A stretch of DNA of 64,000 bases. Source: CAILZL01 sp963748005 (lineage in GTDB: Bacteria; Pseudomonadota; Gammaproteobacteria; Steroidobacterales; Steroidobacteraceae). Location: contig CAVVHH010000002.1 in assembly GCA_963748005.1 (NCBI GenBank), forward strand, positions 744,001 to 808,000, written 5' to 3'. A program made the translations under genes and the position numbers. The notes under the pieces are model-generated. The model saw only the letters and a program-made list of their open reading frames with translations. It did not search any database and was not told the origin of the DNA. Shown here one piece after another: positions 1 through 9,310 of the stretch (its first letter is position 1; every line of letters starts with the position of its first letter).

Positions 1-30
1 GATTCACGTGCCACCAGAGGAACCGCCGCG

Positions 31-1182
31 ATGTCCGGTTTGACTGCTATCGCAAAATTCATCCTCAAATGGACTATCGTCGGTCTGGCGGTCGCCTTCA
101 TCATTGTTCTGATCAAACGGGAATGGCTGTTCCCGACCACCGTAACGCGGGAGAATGCGCCCGCTCGCAGCAGTGCTACGCCTATGAGTTTCGCCGATGC
201 AGTGGCACTGACCGCCCCGGCCGTGGTGAATATATTTACCTACCGTGTAGTGACCGAGGCAGTCGCCCCCGGCAACAAGTCAGGCGGCGCCGCAACCCCG
301 GCAGTGCGCCAGGGGCTGGAAACAGGTCTCGGCTCGGGGGTCATCGTCGATAGCACCGGACACGTGGTTACCAACAATCACGTCATAACCTGCGCTGAAC
401 GAATCTTTGTACAGCTGGCCGATGGTCGTATCGACGAGGCAAAAATTGTTGGCACCGATCCGGCTACCGATCTGGCCATCCTGCAAATCAGCCTCAAAAA
501 TCTGCCCGCTGCCGTATTGGGCAACTCCGACAACCTGCGCACCGGCGACATTGTGCTGGCAATAGGCACACCCTATGGCCTGTCCCAGACCGTTACCCAG
601 GGCATTGTCAGCGCGCTGGGCCGGGGTCAACTCAATGTGACTGCAATTGAAGGCTTTATCCAGACCGACGCAGCGGTGAATGACGGCAACTCCGGCGGTG
701 CGTTGATCGACACCCAGGGCCGGTTGATCGGCATCAATACCGCAGCCTTGGCCAAAAATCTGGGTGTTAACGGCATCAGCTTCGCCATTCCGGTGGATCT
801 GGTGCGCGGCGTCATGGATTCCATCGTGCGTTTCGGGCGCGTCAAGCGCGGCTGGTTTGGCGTGGAGACTGAAGGGCTGACGGCACAGCAGGCCGCCATT
901 GTCGGCCCACAGGCCAGCGACGGCATGCTTATTACCAAGGTCTACCCCGACAGTCCGGCCGCCGCAGCGGGCCTGCAGCCGGGCGACCTGATCATCGGCA
1001 TCAATGGCGCACGCCGCAGCATGAGCGAGGCCTTGAGCGTGGTTGCCAGTACGCCACCGGGAGAAAACATCACACTGAGCGTGGTGCGTCAGAACACCCG
1101 TTACGATTTCACAGTCACCCTGGTCGAGCGTACGGCGCGGGAGGACATGCGAACGGTGTGCAGCACTCCCGCCAGAAAATGA
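31..1182 (+). CDS. degS: DegS/HtrA-family periplasmic serine protease
   Basis: A 383-residue S1C serine protease anchored in the inner membrane with its protease domain in the periplasm. In the family such enzymes cleave the anti-sigma factor RseA when misfolded porins bind the PDZ domain, starting the sigma-E response. Seen: one hydrophobic segment at about residues 13-29; a trypsin-like domain with the triad His117 (TNNHVIT), Asp147 (ATDLAIL) and Ser221 (DGNSGGAL); a single C-terminal PDZ domain at about 285-375. One PDZ plus an uncleaved anchor favours DegS/AlgW over DegP, which has two PDZ domains. It is slightly longer than E. coli DegS (355). An AGAGGAA-like ribosome site lies about 10 nt before the ATG. 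It converges on murA with only 5 nt between stops. Confidence 0.9.
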   Translation: MSGLTAIAKFILKWTIVGLAVAFIIVLIKREWLFPTTVTRENAPARSSATPMSFADAVALTAPAVVNIFTYRVVTEAVAPGNKSGGAATPAVRQGLETGLGSGVIVDSTGHVVTNNHVITCAERIFVQLADGRIDEAKIVGTDPATDLAILQISLKNLPAAVLGNSDNLRTGDIVLAIGTPYGLSQTVTQGIVSALGRGQLNVTAIEGFIQTDAAVNDGNSGGALIDTQGRLIGINTAALAKNLGVNGISFAIPVDLVRGVMDSIVRFGRVKRGWFGVETEGLTAQQAAIVGPQASDGMLITKVYPDSPAAAAGLQPGDLIIGINGARRSMSEALSVVASTPPGENITLSVVRQNTRYDFTVTLVERTAREDMRTVCSTPARK

Positions 1183-1187
1183 CAGCG

Positions 1188-2456
1188 CTACTTGCTGCGT
1201 GAGCTCAACCGTTTGATGCGTGCGCCTATTTGCTCGAGCTTTTCTTCAATGCGTTCGTAGCCACGGTCGATGTGGTAGATGCGATCCACAATGGTGGTGC
1301 CCTCCGCCACCAGGCCCGCCAGCACCAGCCCCGCTGAAGCACGCAGATCGGTGGCCATGACAGGCGCACCGGTCAGCTGCGGCACGCCCTTGATGATGGC
1401 TGAATGGCCCTCGATACGCATTTCCGCACCCATGCGCTGCAGCTCATGCATGTGCATGAAGCGGTTCTCGAATATGGTTTCGATGACGGTGCCCACGCCC
1501 TCGGCCACACAATTCAACGCGGCGAATTGCGCCTGCATGTCGGTGGGAAAGGCCGGATACGGCGCGGTGCGGATATCCACGGCCTTGGCACGTTTACCCT
1601 GCATGTCCAGCTCGATCCAGTCGGCGCCATAGTCAATCCTGGCACCCGCTTCCTTGAGCTTGAGCAACACCGCATCCAGATGCCCGGCGCAGGCATCTTT
1701 CAGACGCACCTTGCCGCCGGTAATGGCGGCAGCCACCAGGTAAGTACCGGCTTCAATGCGATCCGGCATGACCTGGTAGCTCGTCCCGTGCAGGCGTTCC
1801 ACGCCCTGAATGACAATCCTGTCGGTGCCGGCGCCCTGAATACGCGCGCCCATCGCAATCAGGAAATTCGCCAGATCGACGACCTCCGGTTCGCGCGCCG
1901 CATTCTCGATCACAGTCTCGCCTTCGGCCAGCGCTGCCGCCATCATCAGGTTCTCGGTGCCGGTGACAGTCACGGTTTCCAGCACCAGTCGAGTGCCCTT
2001 CAGGCGTTTGCAGCTGGCGCGGATATAGCCGTGCTCAATGTGAATCTCCGCGCCCATGGCGCGCAGGCCGTCCACATGCAGATTTACCGGCCGTGCGCCG
2101 ATGGCGCAGCCGCCGGGCAATGACACTTCAGCCTGGCCAAAGCGCGCCACCAGGGGTCCCAGCACCAGAATCGACGCGCGCATGGTTTTCACCAGCTCAT
2201 ACGGCGCCACCAGTTTGGACGTCGGCCGGGCATCCACCTCAAGCTGCATCCGGTCGTGCACCGTGACCTGCACACCCATGTTGCCCAGCAGGCCGATCAT
2301 GGTGGTGACATCGTGCAGATGTGGCACGTTGCTCAACGTCACCGGGCCGTCTGCCAGCAAAGCGCCGGCAATGATGGGCAAGGCCGCATTCTTGGCGCCG
2401 GAGATGCGCACTTCACCGGCCAGCGGTACGCCGCCTTCAATTTGCAAACGATCCAC
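1188..2456 (-). CDS. murA: UDP-N-acetylglucosamine 1-carboxyvinyltransferase
   Basis: Cytoplasmic enzyme for the first committed step of peptidoglycan synthesis: transfer of enolpyruvate from PEP to UDP-GlcNAc. Length of 422 residues is close to the family norm (about 419). The N-terminal GAKNAALP motif gives the conserved Lys22-Asn23 pair, and PGGCAIGARPV places the catalytic, fosfomycin-targeted Cys at residue 117. GAGGA lies about 6 nt before the ATG. It follows ibaG on the same strand with an 18-nt gap, the ibaG-murA order common in gammaproteobacteria. Confidence 0.97.
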   Translation of the reverse strand: MDRLQIEGGVPLAGEVRISGAKNAALPIIAGALLADGPVTLSNVPHLHDVTTMIGLLGNMGVQVTVHDRMQLEVDARPTSKLVAPYELVKTMRASILVLGPLVARFGQAEVSLPGGCAIGARPVNLHVDGLRAMGAEIHIEHGYIRASCKRLKGTRLVLETVTVTGTENLMMAAALAEGETVIENAAREPEVVDLANFLIAMGARIQGAGTDRIVIQGVERLHGTSYQVMPDRIEAGTYLVAAAITGGKVRLKDACAGHLDAVLLKLKEAGARIDYGADWIELDMQGKRAKAVDIRTAPYPAFPTDMQAQFAALNCVAEGVGTVIETIFENRFMHMHELQRMGAEMRIEGHSAIIKGVPQLTGAPVMATDLRASAGLVLAGLVAEGTTIVDRIYHIDRGYERIEEKLEQIGARIKRLSSRSK

Positions 2457-2474
2457 GGTTGATCCTCGAACTGG

Positions 2475-2729
2475 TTATTGCTGCAGGCCTTGCTGCAAGG
2501 CCTGCCACTCTGCGGGTGTATGCGTCTGCATGGTCAGTGCATGGATCTCGTTGCCCATCAGCGCCCCCAGCGTCGCATACACAAGCTGATGCCGCTGCAG
2601 CGTGCGCTTGCCGGCGAATGCCTCGCTGATAACCACCGCCGAAAAATGGGTGCCGTCGTCGGACTCGACCTTTATCTGTGCACCGGGCATGCCGGTACGA
2701 ATCAAGTGCTCTACCTCAGCGGGATTCAT
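2475..2729 (-). CDS. ibaG: BolA/IbaG-family protein
   Basis: An 84-residue small class II KH-fold protein of the BolA family. Such proteins pair with monothiol glutaredoxins and bind Fe-S clusters; IbaG is linked to acid stress and envelope metabolism. Seen: the start MNPAEVEHLI, the central GTHFSAVVISEAFAGK segment and the RHQLVYATLGALM helix with the conserved His. The chosen start matches family length; an in-frame ATG at 2774 would add 15 unlikely residues, and the open frame continues further into dmeF. It lies directly upstream of murA. Confidence 0.9.
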   Translation of the reverse strand: MNPAEVEHLIRTGMPGAQIKVESDDGTHFSAVVISEAFAGKRTLQRHQLVYATLGALMGNEIHALTMQTHTPAEWQALQQGLQQ

Positions 2730-2821
2730 GGCGACCTTGTCTGCACTCGCCCCAAGGGCGCGGGCGGCGATCATAAAAGATTCCCGCCCGCTTTGCGCCA
2801 GGCTCCCGCAATTGAAAGCAG

Positions 2822-3799
2822 TCAGCGACGCTGATTCACTTCGACTGTGACGTGACTGAGTTGCTGCAGATCGGCAAGCCGATGCCGGTAGGCAGTCGGC
2901 GATTGGGGTGCTGCGGAATCGAGCGACACCACCAGCGCGTGATGGCCGGGCCCAATCCGCCACAGGTGTAAATCAGACACCTTGTCGCCACTGACTTCGA
3001 GCCGTGCGCGCACCTGTCCGAGCAACGCTGCGTTCAGGTTCATATCCACGAGATAGGCACCGGCAGAATGCATCAGCCCCCAGGACCAGTGCGCGATCAC
3101 CGCGGCGCCGACGATGCCCATCAGCGGATCCATCCACACCCAGCCGAGATAACGACCCGTCAGCAGGCCAGCAATGGCCAGCACCGAAGTCAGGGCATCG
3201 GCCAGTACATGCATGTAGGCGGCGCGCAGATTGGTGTCGTGATGCTGGGTATGACCGAAGTTGTCATCGTCCTCGTCATCATGGTCATGGTCTTCGTGAT
3301 GATGGTCGTGCTCACCCTGATGCAGCAATGCAGCGCTGACCAGGTTGACCACCAGGCCCAGCACGGCAATCCAGGTCGCCTGGGTGAAATCGATGGGCCG
3401 CGGGCTGACCAGCCGGGTCAGCGACTCCCAGCCGATCAACAGGGAAATCATGCCCAGCACCACAGCGCTGGCGAAACCAGTGAGCTCACCGACCTTGCCG
3501 GTACCAAAGCTGAAGCGTGGATCCCCCACGTGGCGACGCGCATAGCGATACGCCAGCGCAGCCACGGTGAGCGCGGCGGCATGGGTGGCCATGTGCCAGC
3601 CATCCGCCACCAGCGCCATGGAACCGAAAATCGTGCCGCCAATGATCTCGCCGAACATCATCAGTGTGGTCACCCCGACCACTGTCCAGGTGCGCCGTTC
3701 GTTGCGATCATGGCTGGTGCCGAGAAAGTCACCCTGCGTCATGCAGGTACGCCCGACCGTGTCCAACTCAACTGTCTTAGCTGTATTCAGTTCATTCAT
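2822..3799 (-). CDS. dmeF: Cation diffusion facilitator, DmeF type
   Basis: A 325-residue inner-membrane metal:proton antiporter of the CDF family. Seen: about six membrane segments, metal-site motifs ADGWHMATH in TM2 and HVLADALTSV in TM5, and between TM4 and TM5 a His/Asp-rich cytoplasmic loop (runs HDHHHEDHDHDDEDDD and HTQHHD). DmeF proteins of this arrangement export Co, Ni or Zn; the metal here is inferred only. Start at 3799 (MNELNTAK) is preferred over upstream in-frame ATGs at 3817 and 3811. The C-terminal domain is retained. No metalloregulator gene lies next to it. Confidence 0.88.
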   Translation of the reverse strand: MNELNTAKTVELDTVGRTCMTQGDFLGTSHDRNERRTWTVVGVTTLMMFGEIIGGTIFGSMALVADGWHMATHAAALTVAALAYRYARRHVGDPRFSFGTGKVGELTGFASAVVLGMISLLIGWESLTRLVSPRPIDFTQATWIAVLGLVVNLVSAALLHQGEHDHHHEDHDHDDEDDDNFGHTQHHDTNLRAAYMHVLADALTSVLAIAGLLTGRYLGWVWMDPLMGIVGAAVIAHWSWGLMHSAGAYLVDMNLNAALLGQVRARLEVSGDKVSDLHLWRIGPGHHALVVSLDSAAPQSPTAYRHRLADLQQLSHVTVEVNQRR

Positions 3800-3880
3800 C
3801 TTGCAAACCATCCTCAAGCCAATGCCATCCTAGCAGCAGAGGACTGCAGGTGTGGCACGTGAACGGGGTATCATGCCGGG

Positions 3881-4864
3881 ATGAAACCGACTTTCGATCA
3901 GCAGCGCATTCTCAATCGCGGCCGGGCAGTGCTCAGCACGGAGGCGGAAGCCGTCAGCGCGCTCATTCCGCGTCTGGGAGAGGACTTCGTCAATGCCTGC
4001 CAGCTGATTCTGGAATGCAAGGGTCGGCTGGTGGTCTCAGGCATGGGGAAGTCGGGCCATGTCGGCAACAAACTGGCCGCCACCTTTGCCAGCACCGGTA
4101 CGCCCTCGTTTTTTGTGCACCCCGGCGAGGCCAGCCATGGCGATATCGGCATGATCACGCCGCAGGACGTGGTGCTGTCGATTTCCAATTCCGGCGAGAC
4201 CGATGAGCTGCTTACCATTGTGCCGGTAATCAAACGCCTGGGGATTCCCATGATTGCGCTGACCGGGCGCGCCGACTCCACCCTGGGCCGCGCCGCCAAT
4301 GTGACGCTGGATGTCAGCGTGGCGGCCGAGGCCTGTCCGCTGAACCTGGCGCCCACTGCCAGTACCACCGCGACACTGGCATTGGGTGATGCACTTGCGG
4401 TGGCAGTGCTCGAAGCGCGCGGCTTTACCGAAGAGGATTTCGCACGCTCGCATCCCGGTGGCACGCTGGGCCGTCGCTTGTTGTTGTACGTCGAAGATGT
4501 GATGCACACCGGCAAGCAGTTGCCGCTGGTCACGCCGGATACCCTGCTGCGCGAAGGTCTGCTGGAAATGAGCCGCAAAGGTCTGGGCATGACTACCGTG
4601 GTGGACGAACGCAATCATCTGCTCGGAGTCTTCACCGACGGCGATCTGCGCCGCACGCTCGACAAGGAAGTTGACCTGCGTGCCGCGCTGATGGGCGAAG
4701 TCATGACCGCCAATCCCAAACGCGCCACGCCGCGCATGCTGGCCGCCGCTGCAGTACACCTGATGGAAACCCACAAGATCACGGCGCTGCCAGTGGTGGA
4801 TGAACACAATGTGGTAATCGGCGCATTGAACGTTCATGACCTGCTGCGCGCCGGTGTGATGTGA
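3881..4864 (+). CDS. kdsD: D-arabinose 5-phosphate isomerase
   Basis: Converts ribulose 5-phosphate to arabinose 5-phosphate, the first step of KDO synthesis for LPS inner core. The 327 residues carry a sugar isomerase (SIS) domain at about 40-175 with GMGKSGHVGNK and ISNSGETDEL, followed by two CBS domains from about 205 to the C terminus, the full KdsD/GutQ architecture. It is the first gene of the kdsD-kdsC-lptC-lptA-lptB-rpoN run, which makes kdsD the better name than gutQ. Its TGA overlaps the start of kdsC. Confidence 0.95.
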   Translation: MKPTFDQQRILNRGRAVLSTEAEAVSALIPRLGEDFVNACQLILECKGRLVVSGMGKSGHVGNKLAATFASTGTPSFFVHPGEASHGDIGMITPQDVVLSISNSGETDELLTIVPVIKRLGIPMIALTGRADSTLGRAANVTLDVSVAAEACPLNLAPTASTTATLALGDALAVAVLEARGFTEEDFARSHPGGTLGRRLLLYVEDVMHTGKQLPLVTPDTLLREGLLEMSRKGLGMTTVVDERNHLLGVFTDGDLRRTLDKEVDLRAALMGEVMTANPKRATPRMLAAAAVHLMETHKITALPVVDEHNVVIGALNVHDLLRAGVM

Positions 4865-5379
4865 ATATGATTCCTGACACGCTCATGCAGCGCGCCGCAC
4901 GGATTCGCCTGCTGGTTCTGGATGTAGATGGCGTGCTGACCGACGGCCGGCTGTACTTCAATGCCGACGGTGAGTCACTGAAAACCTTTCACGTCCGCGA
5001 TGGCGCCGGCATCGTGCAATTGCGCAAGGCCGGCATTCAAGTGGCCATCATCTCCGGCCGTGAGTCAGCAGCAGTGAACAAACGCATGGCGGAACTCGGC
5101 GTACAACATGTCATGCAGGGGATTCACGACAAGCAAGCGGCGCTGGTGGAGCTCCTGAATACCTTGCAGTTGTCGGCCACCAGCCTCGCCTGCGTGGGCG
5201 ACGATACGCCGGACCTGCCCATGTTGCAGATGGCACAACTGGCCGTTGCGGTTGCGGATGCACATCCGTCGGTACGGACCGCAGCCCACCACGTGACCCA
5301 GACACCCGGCGGTCTTGGCGCGGTACGTGAAGTTTGCGATCTGATATTGCTGGCGCAAGTTCACGAGCGTGGCGCCTGA
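4861..5379 (+). CDS. kdsC: 3-deoxy-D-manno-octulosonate 8-phosphate phosphatase
   Basis: A 172-residue HAD phosphatase that removes phosphate from KDO-8-P. Motif I is LDVDGVLTDG (nucleophile Asp21, acid Asp23), a Ser-Gly motif II appears as IISGRES and the acidic motif III as CVGDDTPDLPML. It lacks a cap domain, as expected for tetrameric C0 HAD enzymes. Translation probably starts at GTG 4861, overlapping the kdsD stop by 4 nt; an ATG two codons later is possible. Translational coupling to kdsD is likely. Confidence 0.94.
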   Translation: MNMIPDTLMQRAARIRLLVLDVDGVLTDGRLYFNADGESLKTFHVRDGAGIVQLRKAGIQVAIISGRESAAVNKRMAELGVQHVMQGIHDKQAALVELLNTLQLSATSLACVGDDTPDLPMLQMAQLAVAVADAHPSVRTAAHHVTQTPGGLGAVREVCDLILLAQVHERGA

Positions 5380-5381
5380 AC

Positions 5382-5933
5382 ATGCCCTGGCGTCCCCTGT
5401 TCATCACCGTAGTGATTGCTGTACTGCTGGCGGCCGCTAGCGTCCTGATGCGGCGCTCTGATGAGTTGCTGGATACTGCCGCACCGGAACAGCCCGGTTA
5501 TTACCTGAAGGATGCAGTATTGACCGACACCGACGCCACCGGCGCCGCGCGTTTGCGCCTGCGCGCCGCTGGCATCAGACAGAATCCGGTCGATGACAGC
5601 ATGGATGCACAACAGGTCGCGCTGGATTACCAGATCAAGCCGGATGCGCAATGGCTGCTGACTGCCGACCACGGCCATGTCCCCGCTGCGTCGCGTACCG
5701 TCAGTTTCCACGGCAATGTGATCATCAAGCCGGCCGACGCGCAGACGGCCCAAGTGACGATGCATACCGACACATTGCTGGTCGATACGCTCGACAATCT
5801 GGCCACTGCGCCGGGCAAGGTCGTTATCGAGATGCAACGGGATCGCCTGACTGGCGTCGGCCTTCAGGCCGATTTGAAGCAACAACAGGTACGAATAGAA
5901 TCACAGGTCCATGGTCAATTCAGCGCCCAATAG
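5382..5933 (+). CDS. lptC: LPS export protein LptC
   Basis: A 183-residue bitopic inner-membrane protein of the LPS transport bridge, passing LPS from LptB2FG to LptA. One N-terminal membrane helix (about residues 6-21) is followed by a periplasmic beta-jellyroll domain; YYLKDAVLTDTDATGAARLRL matches the family pattern of a strand repeat beginning with the ...D..l...d..G pattern. The ATG at 5382 lies just 2 nt after the kdsC stop, so I reject the longer frame starting at 5334 inside kdsC. Sequence identity in this family is low; position in the operon strengthens the call. Confidence 0.9.
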   Translation: MPWRPLFITVVIAVLLAAASVLMRRSDELLDTAAPEQPGYYLKDAVLTDTDATGAARLRLRAAGIRQNPVDDSMDAQQVALDYQIKPDAQWLLTADHGHVPAASRTVSFHGNVIIKPADAQTAQVTMHTDTLLVDTLDNLATAPGKVVIEMQRDRLTGVGLQADLKQQQVRIESQVHGQFSAQ

Positions 5934-6558
5934 TCATCGTTGCACCAGTTTCCTGAGCGTGGTGCTGTTGACCTGCACCACCTGCGCGGGGTTTGGCGCA
6001 GCCGCAAGGGCCGCCACACTGGCCATGGACGACCACCCCACCTGGGATTCGAAGTCACTGTTCCTGGATGGCAAGACCAACCTGCTGGTGCTACCGGACT
6101 TTCATCTCAAGACCCAGAGCGGTTATGCGATCGATGCCGGCGAAGCCCGCACCAACGATGCCAACAACTTCAGCAACAGCCGCTGGACGTTCGCCAACCA
6201 CGTTACCATCACGCTGCCCAGCGGCAGTATCGTCGCCGAGACTGCGACGGTAACCTTCCTGAACAACCAGATCAGCACACTGCACGTCATCGGCACACCC
6301 GCGAAATTTGAACACTACGATGCACAGAAAAACCTTGCGGCGCGTGGTACCGCTGGCACCATGGACTATGCCCTGACGGCAAACACCATCAAGCTGAGCA
6401 ATCAGGCCTGGGTGAGCAGTGGTCAGAATGAATGCCGCGCAACGACCATGGTGTACAACATCAGCGAAGAACGGTTATCGGCCGCCAGCGATGAGCAACA
6501 GGGGCAGCGCGTAACTTGTACTGTGGTGCCAGCAAACAAGGCGGACAGCAAACCATGA
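5911..6558 (+). CDS. lptA: LPS transport periplasmic protein LptA
   Basis: A 215-residue periplasmic OstA-like protein that polymerises head to tail to carry LPS across the periplasm. Seen: a secretion signal over about the first 36 residues, then the OstA-like jellyroll with the NVTITLPSGSI-type and ...A.YDAQKNLAARG.AGTMDY motifs typical of LptA. Its start lies inside the end of lptC (23-nt overlap), and its stop overlaps the lptB start as ATGA, so the three genes are tightly coupled. Confidence 0.9.
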   Translation: MVNSAPNSHRCTSFLSVVLLTCTTCAGFGAAARAATLAMDDHPTWDSKSLFLDGKTNLLVLPDFHLKTQSGYAIDAGEARTNDANNFSNSRWTFANHVTITLPSGSIVAETATVTFLNNQISTLHVIGTPAKFEHYDAQKNLAARGTAGTMDYALTANTIKLSNQAWVSSGQNECRATTMVYNISEERLSAASDEQQGQRVTCTVVPANKADSKP

Positions 6559-7280
6559 GCGAGCTGCGCGCCGAACACCTGGCCAAACGTTACAAGTCCC
6601 GCACGGTAGTCAAAGACCTCTCCCTGAAAATCAGCAGCGGCGAAGTAGTCGGCATCCTTGGACCCAATGGCGCCGGCAAAACCACCGCGTTCTACATGCT
6701 GGTCGGCCTGGTCACCAGCGACGCCGGACGCATCTTCATCGACGATCAGGAGATCTCCGGGCTGCCGATCCACGTGCGCGCCAGACTGGGTCTCGGGTAT
6801 TTGCCCCAGGAGGCGTCGGTATTCCGCAAACTCAGCGTCGCCGACAATATCCTGGGAGTGCTGGAACTGCGCAAGGAGCTGGACAAGGCCCAGCGCGAGC
6901 AGCAGCTGGAGCAACTTCTGGAAGAGCTACACATCGCGCATATTCGCGACAGCCTGGGCCAGAGTCTGTCGGGCGGCGAGCGGCGGCGTGTGGAAATTGC
7001 CCGGGCGTTGGCCGCCGAACCACGTTTTATCCTGCTGGATGAACCGTTTGCTGGCGTGGACCCGATCTCGGTGATCGACATCCAGCGCATCATCAGGCAC
7101 CTCTCGGCCCGTAATATCGGCGTGCTGATCACCGACCATAACGTACGGGAAACATTGGGAATTTGCCAGCGCGCCTACATCATCAGTGCGGGGACTCTCA
7201 TTGCCAGCGGCAGTGCCGAAGAAATCCTTGCCAACAGCCAAGTCCGTGAGGTGTACTTGGGCCAAGACTTCCGATTGTAA
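6555..7280 (+). CDS. lptB: LPS export ABC transporter ATP-binding protein
   Basis: A 241-residue ATPase that powers LPS extraction from the inner membrane with LptF and LptG (not in this window). Walker A is GPNGAGKTT (36-44), the signature LSGGERRRVEIARAL, Walker B FILLDEPFAGVDP, and the H-loop ITDHNVRETL, all intact. Start at 6555 overlaps the lptA stop by 4 nt and matches the usual MxxLxAxxLAKxYK opening. It is followed 3 nt later by rpoN, the standard arrangement. Confidence 0.97.
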   Translation: MSELRAEHLAKRYKSRTVVKDLSLKISSGEVVGILGPNGAGKTTAFYMLVGLVTSDAGRIFIDDQEISGLPIHVRARLGLGYLPQEASVFRKLSVADNILGVLELRKELDKAQREQQLEQLLEELHIAHIRDSLGQSLSGGERRRVEIARALAAEPRFILLDEPFAGVDPISVIDIQRIIRHLSARNIGVLITDHNVRETLGICQRAYIISAGTLIASGSAEEILANSQVREVYLGQDFRL

Positions 7281-7283
7281 GAA

Positions 7284-8786
7284 ATGCTCAAACCGGCCCT
7301 GCAACTACGCCTTGGTCAGCAACTGACCATGACCCCCCAACTGCAACAGGCAATCCGCCTGCTGCAGCTTCCCGTCCTGGAACTCCAGGCCCAGATCCGC
7401 GAAGCACTGGAATCCAACGTGATGCTGGAAGCCGAGGAAGAAGACTCGGTATTGGAATCCCTGGGTGCGAGCGAAACCACACCCGACTTCGAAGCCAGCT
7501 ACGAAGGCGAAAGCGGCAATGCGCCTGAAGAGACGGCCACCACGCCTTATGAGGAGCGCGCCCAGGAACAAAGTCGCGAAGAGCGCGTGGACATTGTCGA
7601 TGATGCCGACTGGACCGAATCGCACGCGGTCGGCAGCAGCGAATCACCCTGGAACAACGACGAAGACGACGACCGCGGTCAGGACTTCAGCAATGCCAGC
7701 GGTGAAACCCTGCAGGAGCACCTGCAGTGGCAACTGGGTCTGTCCAGGCTTGCCGAACGCGATCAACGCATTGGCGCCGCCATCCTCGACGCCATCAACG
7801 ACGACGGCTATCTCACCGAGCCCATCGAAGAAATTGCACTCAATCTGATGCCGGAACTGACGGTATCGCCGACCGAGGTCGAACAGATACTGCGGGTGGT
7901 GCAGAGCTTTGATCCACCCGGCGTGGCGGCGCGCTCAGTGGGCGAGTGCATTGAGTTGCAACTCAAACAGTTGGACGCAGATACTCCCGGCCTCGAGACT
8001 GCACTGACCATCGCTGCCAATTATCTGGATGAAGTGGCTGCGCATCAGTACACCCTGCTGCGCCGGCAATTACGCACCACCGAGGAAGACCTGGATCAGG
8101 CGCTGGCACTGGTACGCGCCTGTCAGCCGCGACCGGGCGCCAGCCTGCACGCCAGTGCACCCGACTACATCGTGCCCGATGTGTTCATCCGCCGTACCGA
8201 ACATGGCTGGGCGGTGGAAATCAATCCGGCCAGCGTGCCACGCATTCGCGTCAACCAGAGTTACGCCGGCATGCTGGGACGCTCCTCCGACTACGCCACC
8301 ATGCGCACCCAGTTGCAGGAAGCCCGCTGGCTGATCCGCAGCCTGGAAATCCGCAATGAAACCCTGCTGAAAGTGGCGCGCTGCATCGTGCAGCGCCAAG
8401 CGGCCTTCCTAGATCAGGGCGAAGAATTCATGCAACCGATGATTCTCAAGGATGTGGCCGATGCAGTGGAAATGCACGAATCCACCATCTCGCGCGTCAC
8501 CACCAACAAGTACATGCATACGCCACGTGGCGTGTTCGAGTTCCGCTATTTCTTTTCCAGCCATGTATCCGGCATGGACGGCTCGGAGCTGTCATCCACC
8601 GCCATCCGCGCCAAGATCCGCAAGCTGGTCAGCGCCGAGGACCCGGACAAGCCCTTGTCAGACAGCCGCATTGCGGAAATTCTGTCGGAAGACGGCATCC
8701 AGGTTGCGCGTCGAACGGTGGCCAAGTACCGCGAAGCTCTGAACATTCCGCCTTCCAGTGAACGCAAACGCGTTACAACACGGTGA
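7284..8786 (+). CDS. rpoN: RNA polymerase sigma-54 factor
   Basis: A 500-residue sigma factor that directs transcription from -24/-12 promoters and needs AAA+ enhancer-binding activators. Seen: N-terminal region I rich in Gln and Leu (LRLGQQLTMTPQLQQAIRLL), an acidic linker at about 55-140, the core-binding domain, and near the C terminus the RpoN box ARRTVAKYRE that reads the -24 element. Length is normal. A candidate sigma-54 promoter is present in this window at 30658-30673. Confidence 0.97.
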   Translation: MLKPALQLRLGQQLTMTPQLQQAIRLLQLPVLELQAQIREALESNVMLEAEEEDSVLESLGASETTPDFEASYEGESGNAPEETATTPYEERAQEQSREERVDIVDDADWTESHAVGSSESPWNNDEDDDRGQDFSNASGETLQEHLQWQLGLSRLAERDQRIGAAILDAINDDGYLTEPIEEIALNLMPELTVSPTEVEQILRVVQSFDPPGVAARSVGECIELQLKQLDADTPGLETALTIAANYLDEVAAHQYTLLRRQLRTTEEDLDQALALVRACQPRPGASLHASAPDYIVPDVFIRRTEHGWAVEINPASVPRIRVNQSYAGMLGRSSDYATMRTQLQEARWLIRSLEIRNETLLKVARCIVQRQAAFLDQGEEFMQPMILKDVADAVEMHESTISRVTTNKYMHTPRGVFEFRYFFSSHVSGMDGSELSSTAIRAKIRKLVSAEDPDKPLSDSRIAEILSEDGIQVARRTVAKYREALNIPPSSERKRVTTR

Positions 8787-8942
8787 CCGCCGCATGCAAC
8801 TCACCACAGCCAAGCAACTGAGCATATTTATCACCAGCAGATACTTAAATTACAACCGGTTTTCCGCGTATGTGTCGCCGGCTGATTTTCGGCCAAGCTG
8901 CATACGCACAATGTTGATGCCTGACAACCCATCGGAGGCGCT

Positions 8943-9263
8943 ATGCAACTCAATCTAACGGGACATCATGTCGAAGTTACGCCGGCCATGCGAGCTTACG
9001 TCGAAAAGAAACTGGATCGGATCATCAGGCATTCCGACCATGTACTCGATGTCCACTGCATCCTTACCGTAGAAAAACTGCGTCAGAAGGCCGAGGCCAC
9101 CGTCAATCTCAGTGGCAGCAAGATTCACGCCGATGCGATTGATGAAAACATGTATGCCGCGATAGATGCACTGGCCGACAAACTCGACCGCAGCGTCAAG
9201 AAACACAAGGAAAAGCTGACCGACCACCATGCCCAGGAAGCCATCAAAGCCAAACTGGCCTGA
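8943..9263 (+). CDS. hpf: Ribosome hibernation promoting factor, short form
   Basis: A 106-residue ribosome-associated protein of the Hpf/RaiA (S30AE) family that helps form inactive 100S ribosomes in stationary phase or starvation. Seen: the opening MQLNLTGHHVEVTPAMRAYVEKKL, basic residues in the second helix (KLDRSVKKHKEKL). No C-terminal dimerisation domain, so it is the short gammaproteobacterial form. CGGAGG lies about 7 nt before the ATG. Separated from rpoN by 156 nt, so it may have its own promoter; a strong terminator follows it. Confidence 0.95.
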   Translation: MQLNLTGHHVEVTPAMRAYVEKKLDRIIRHSDHVLDVHCILTVEKLRQKAEATVNLSGSKIHADAIDENMYAAIDALADKLDRSVKKHKEKLTDHHAQEAIKAKLA

Positions 9264-9281
9264 ACCAGGCATCCAAGCACG

Positions 9282-9310
9282 AGGCCTCATCCTCTGGATG
9301 AGGCCTTTTT
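9282..9310 (+). terminator. Rho-independent terminator after hpf
   Basis: A perfect 11-bp stem, aggcctcatcc at 9282-9292 and ggatgaggcct at 9296-9306, with a TCT loop and followed by a T run into TTTTATTT. It closes the kdsD-to-hpf operon and separates it from rapZ. Confidence 0.93.
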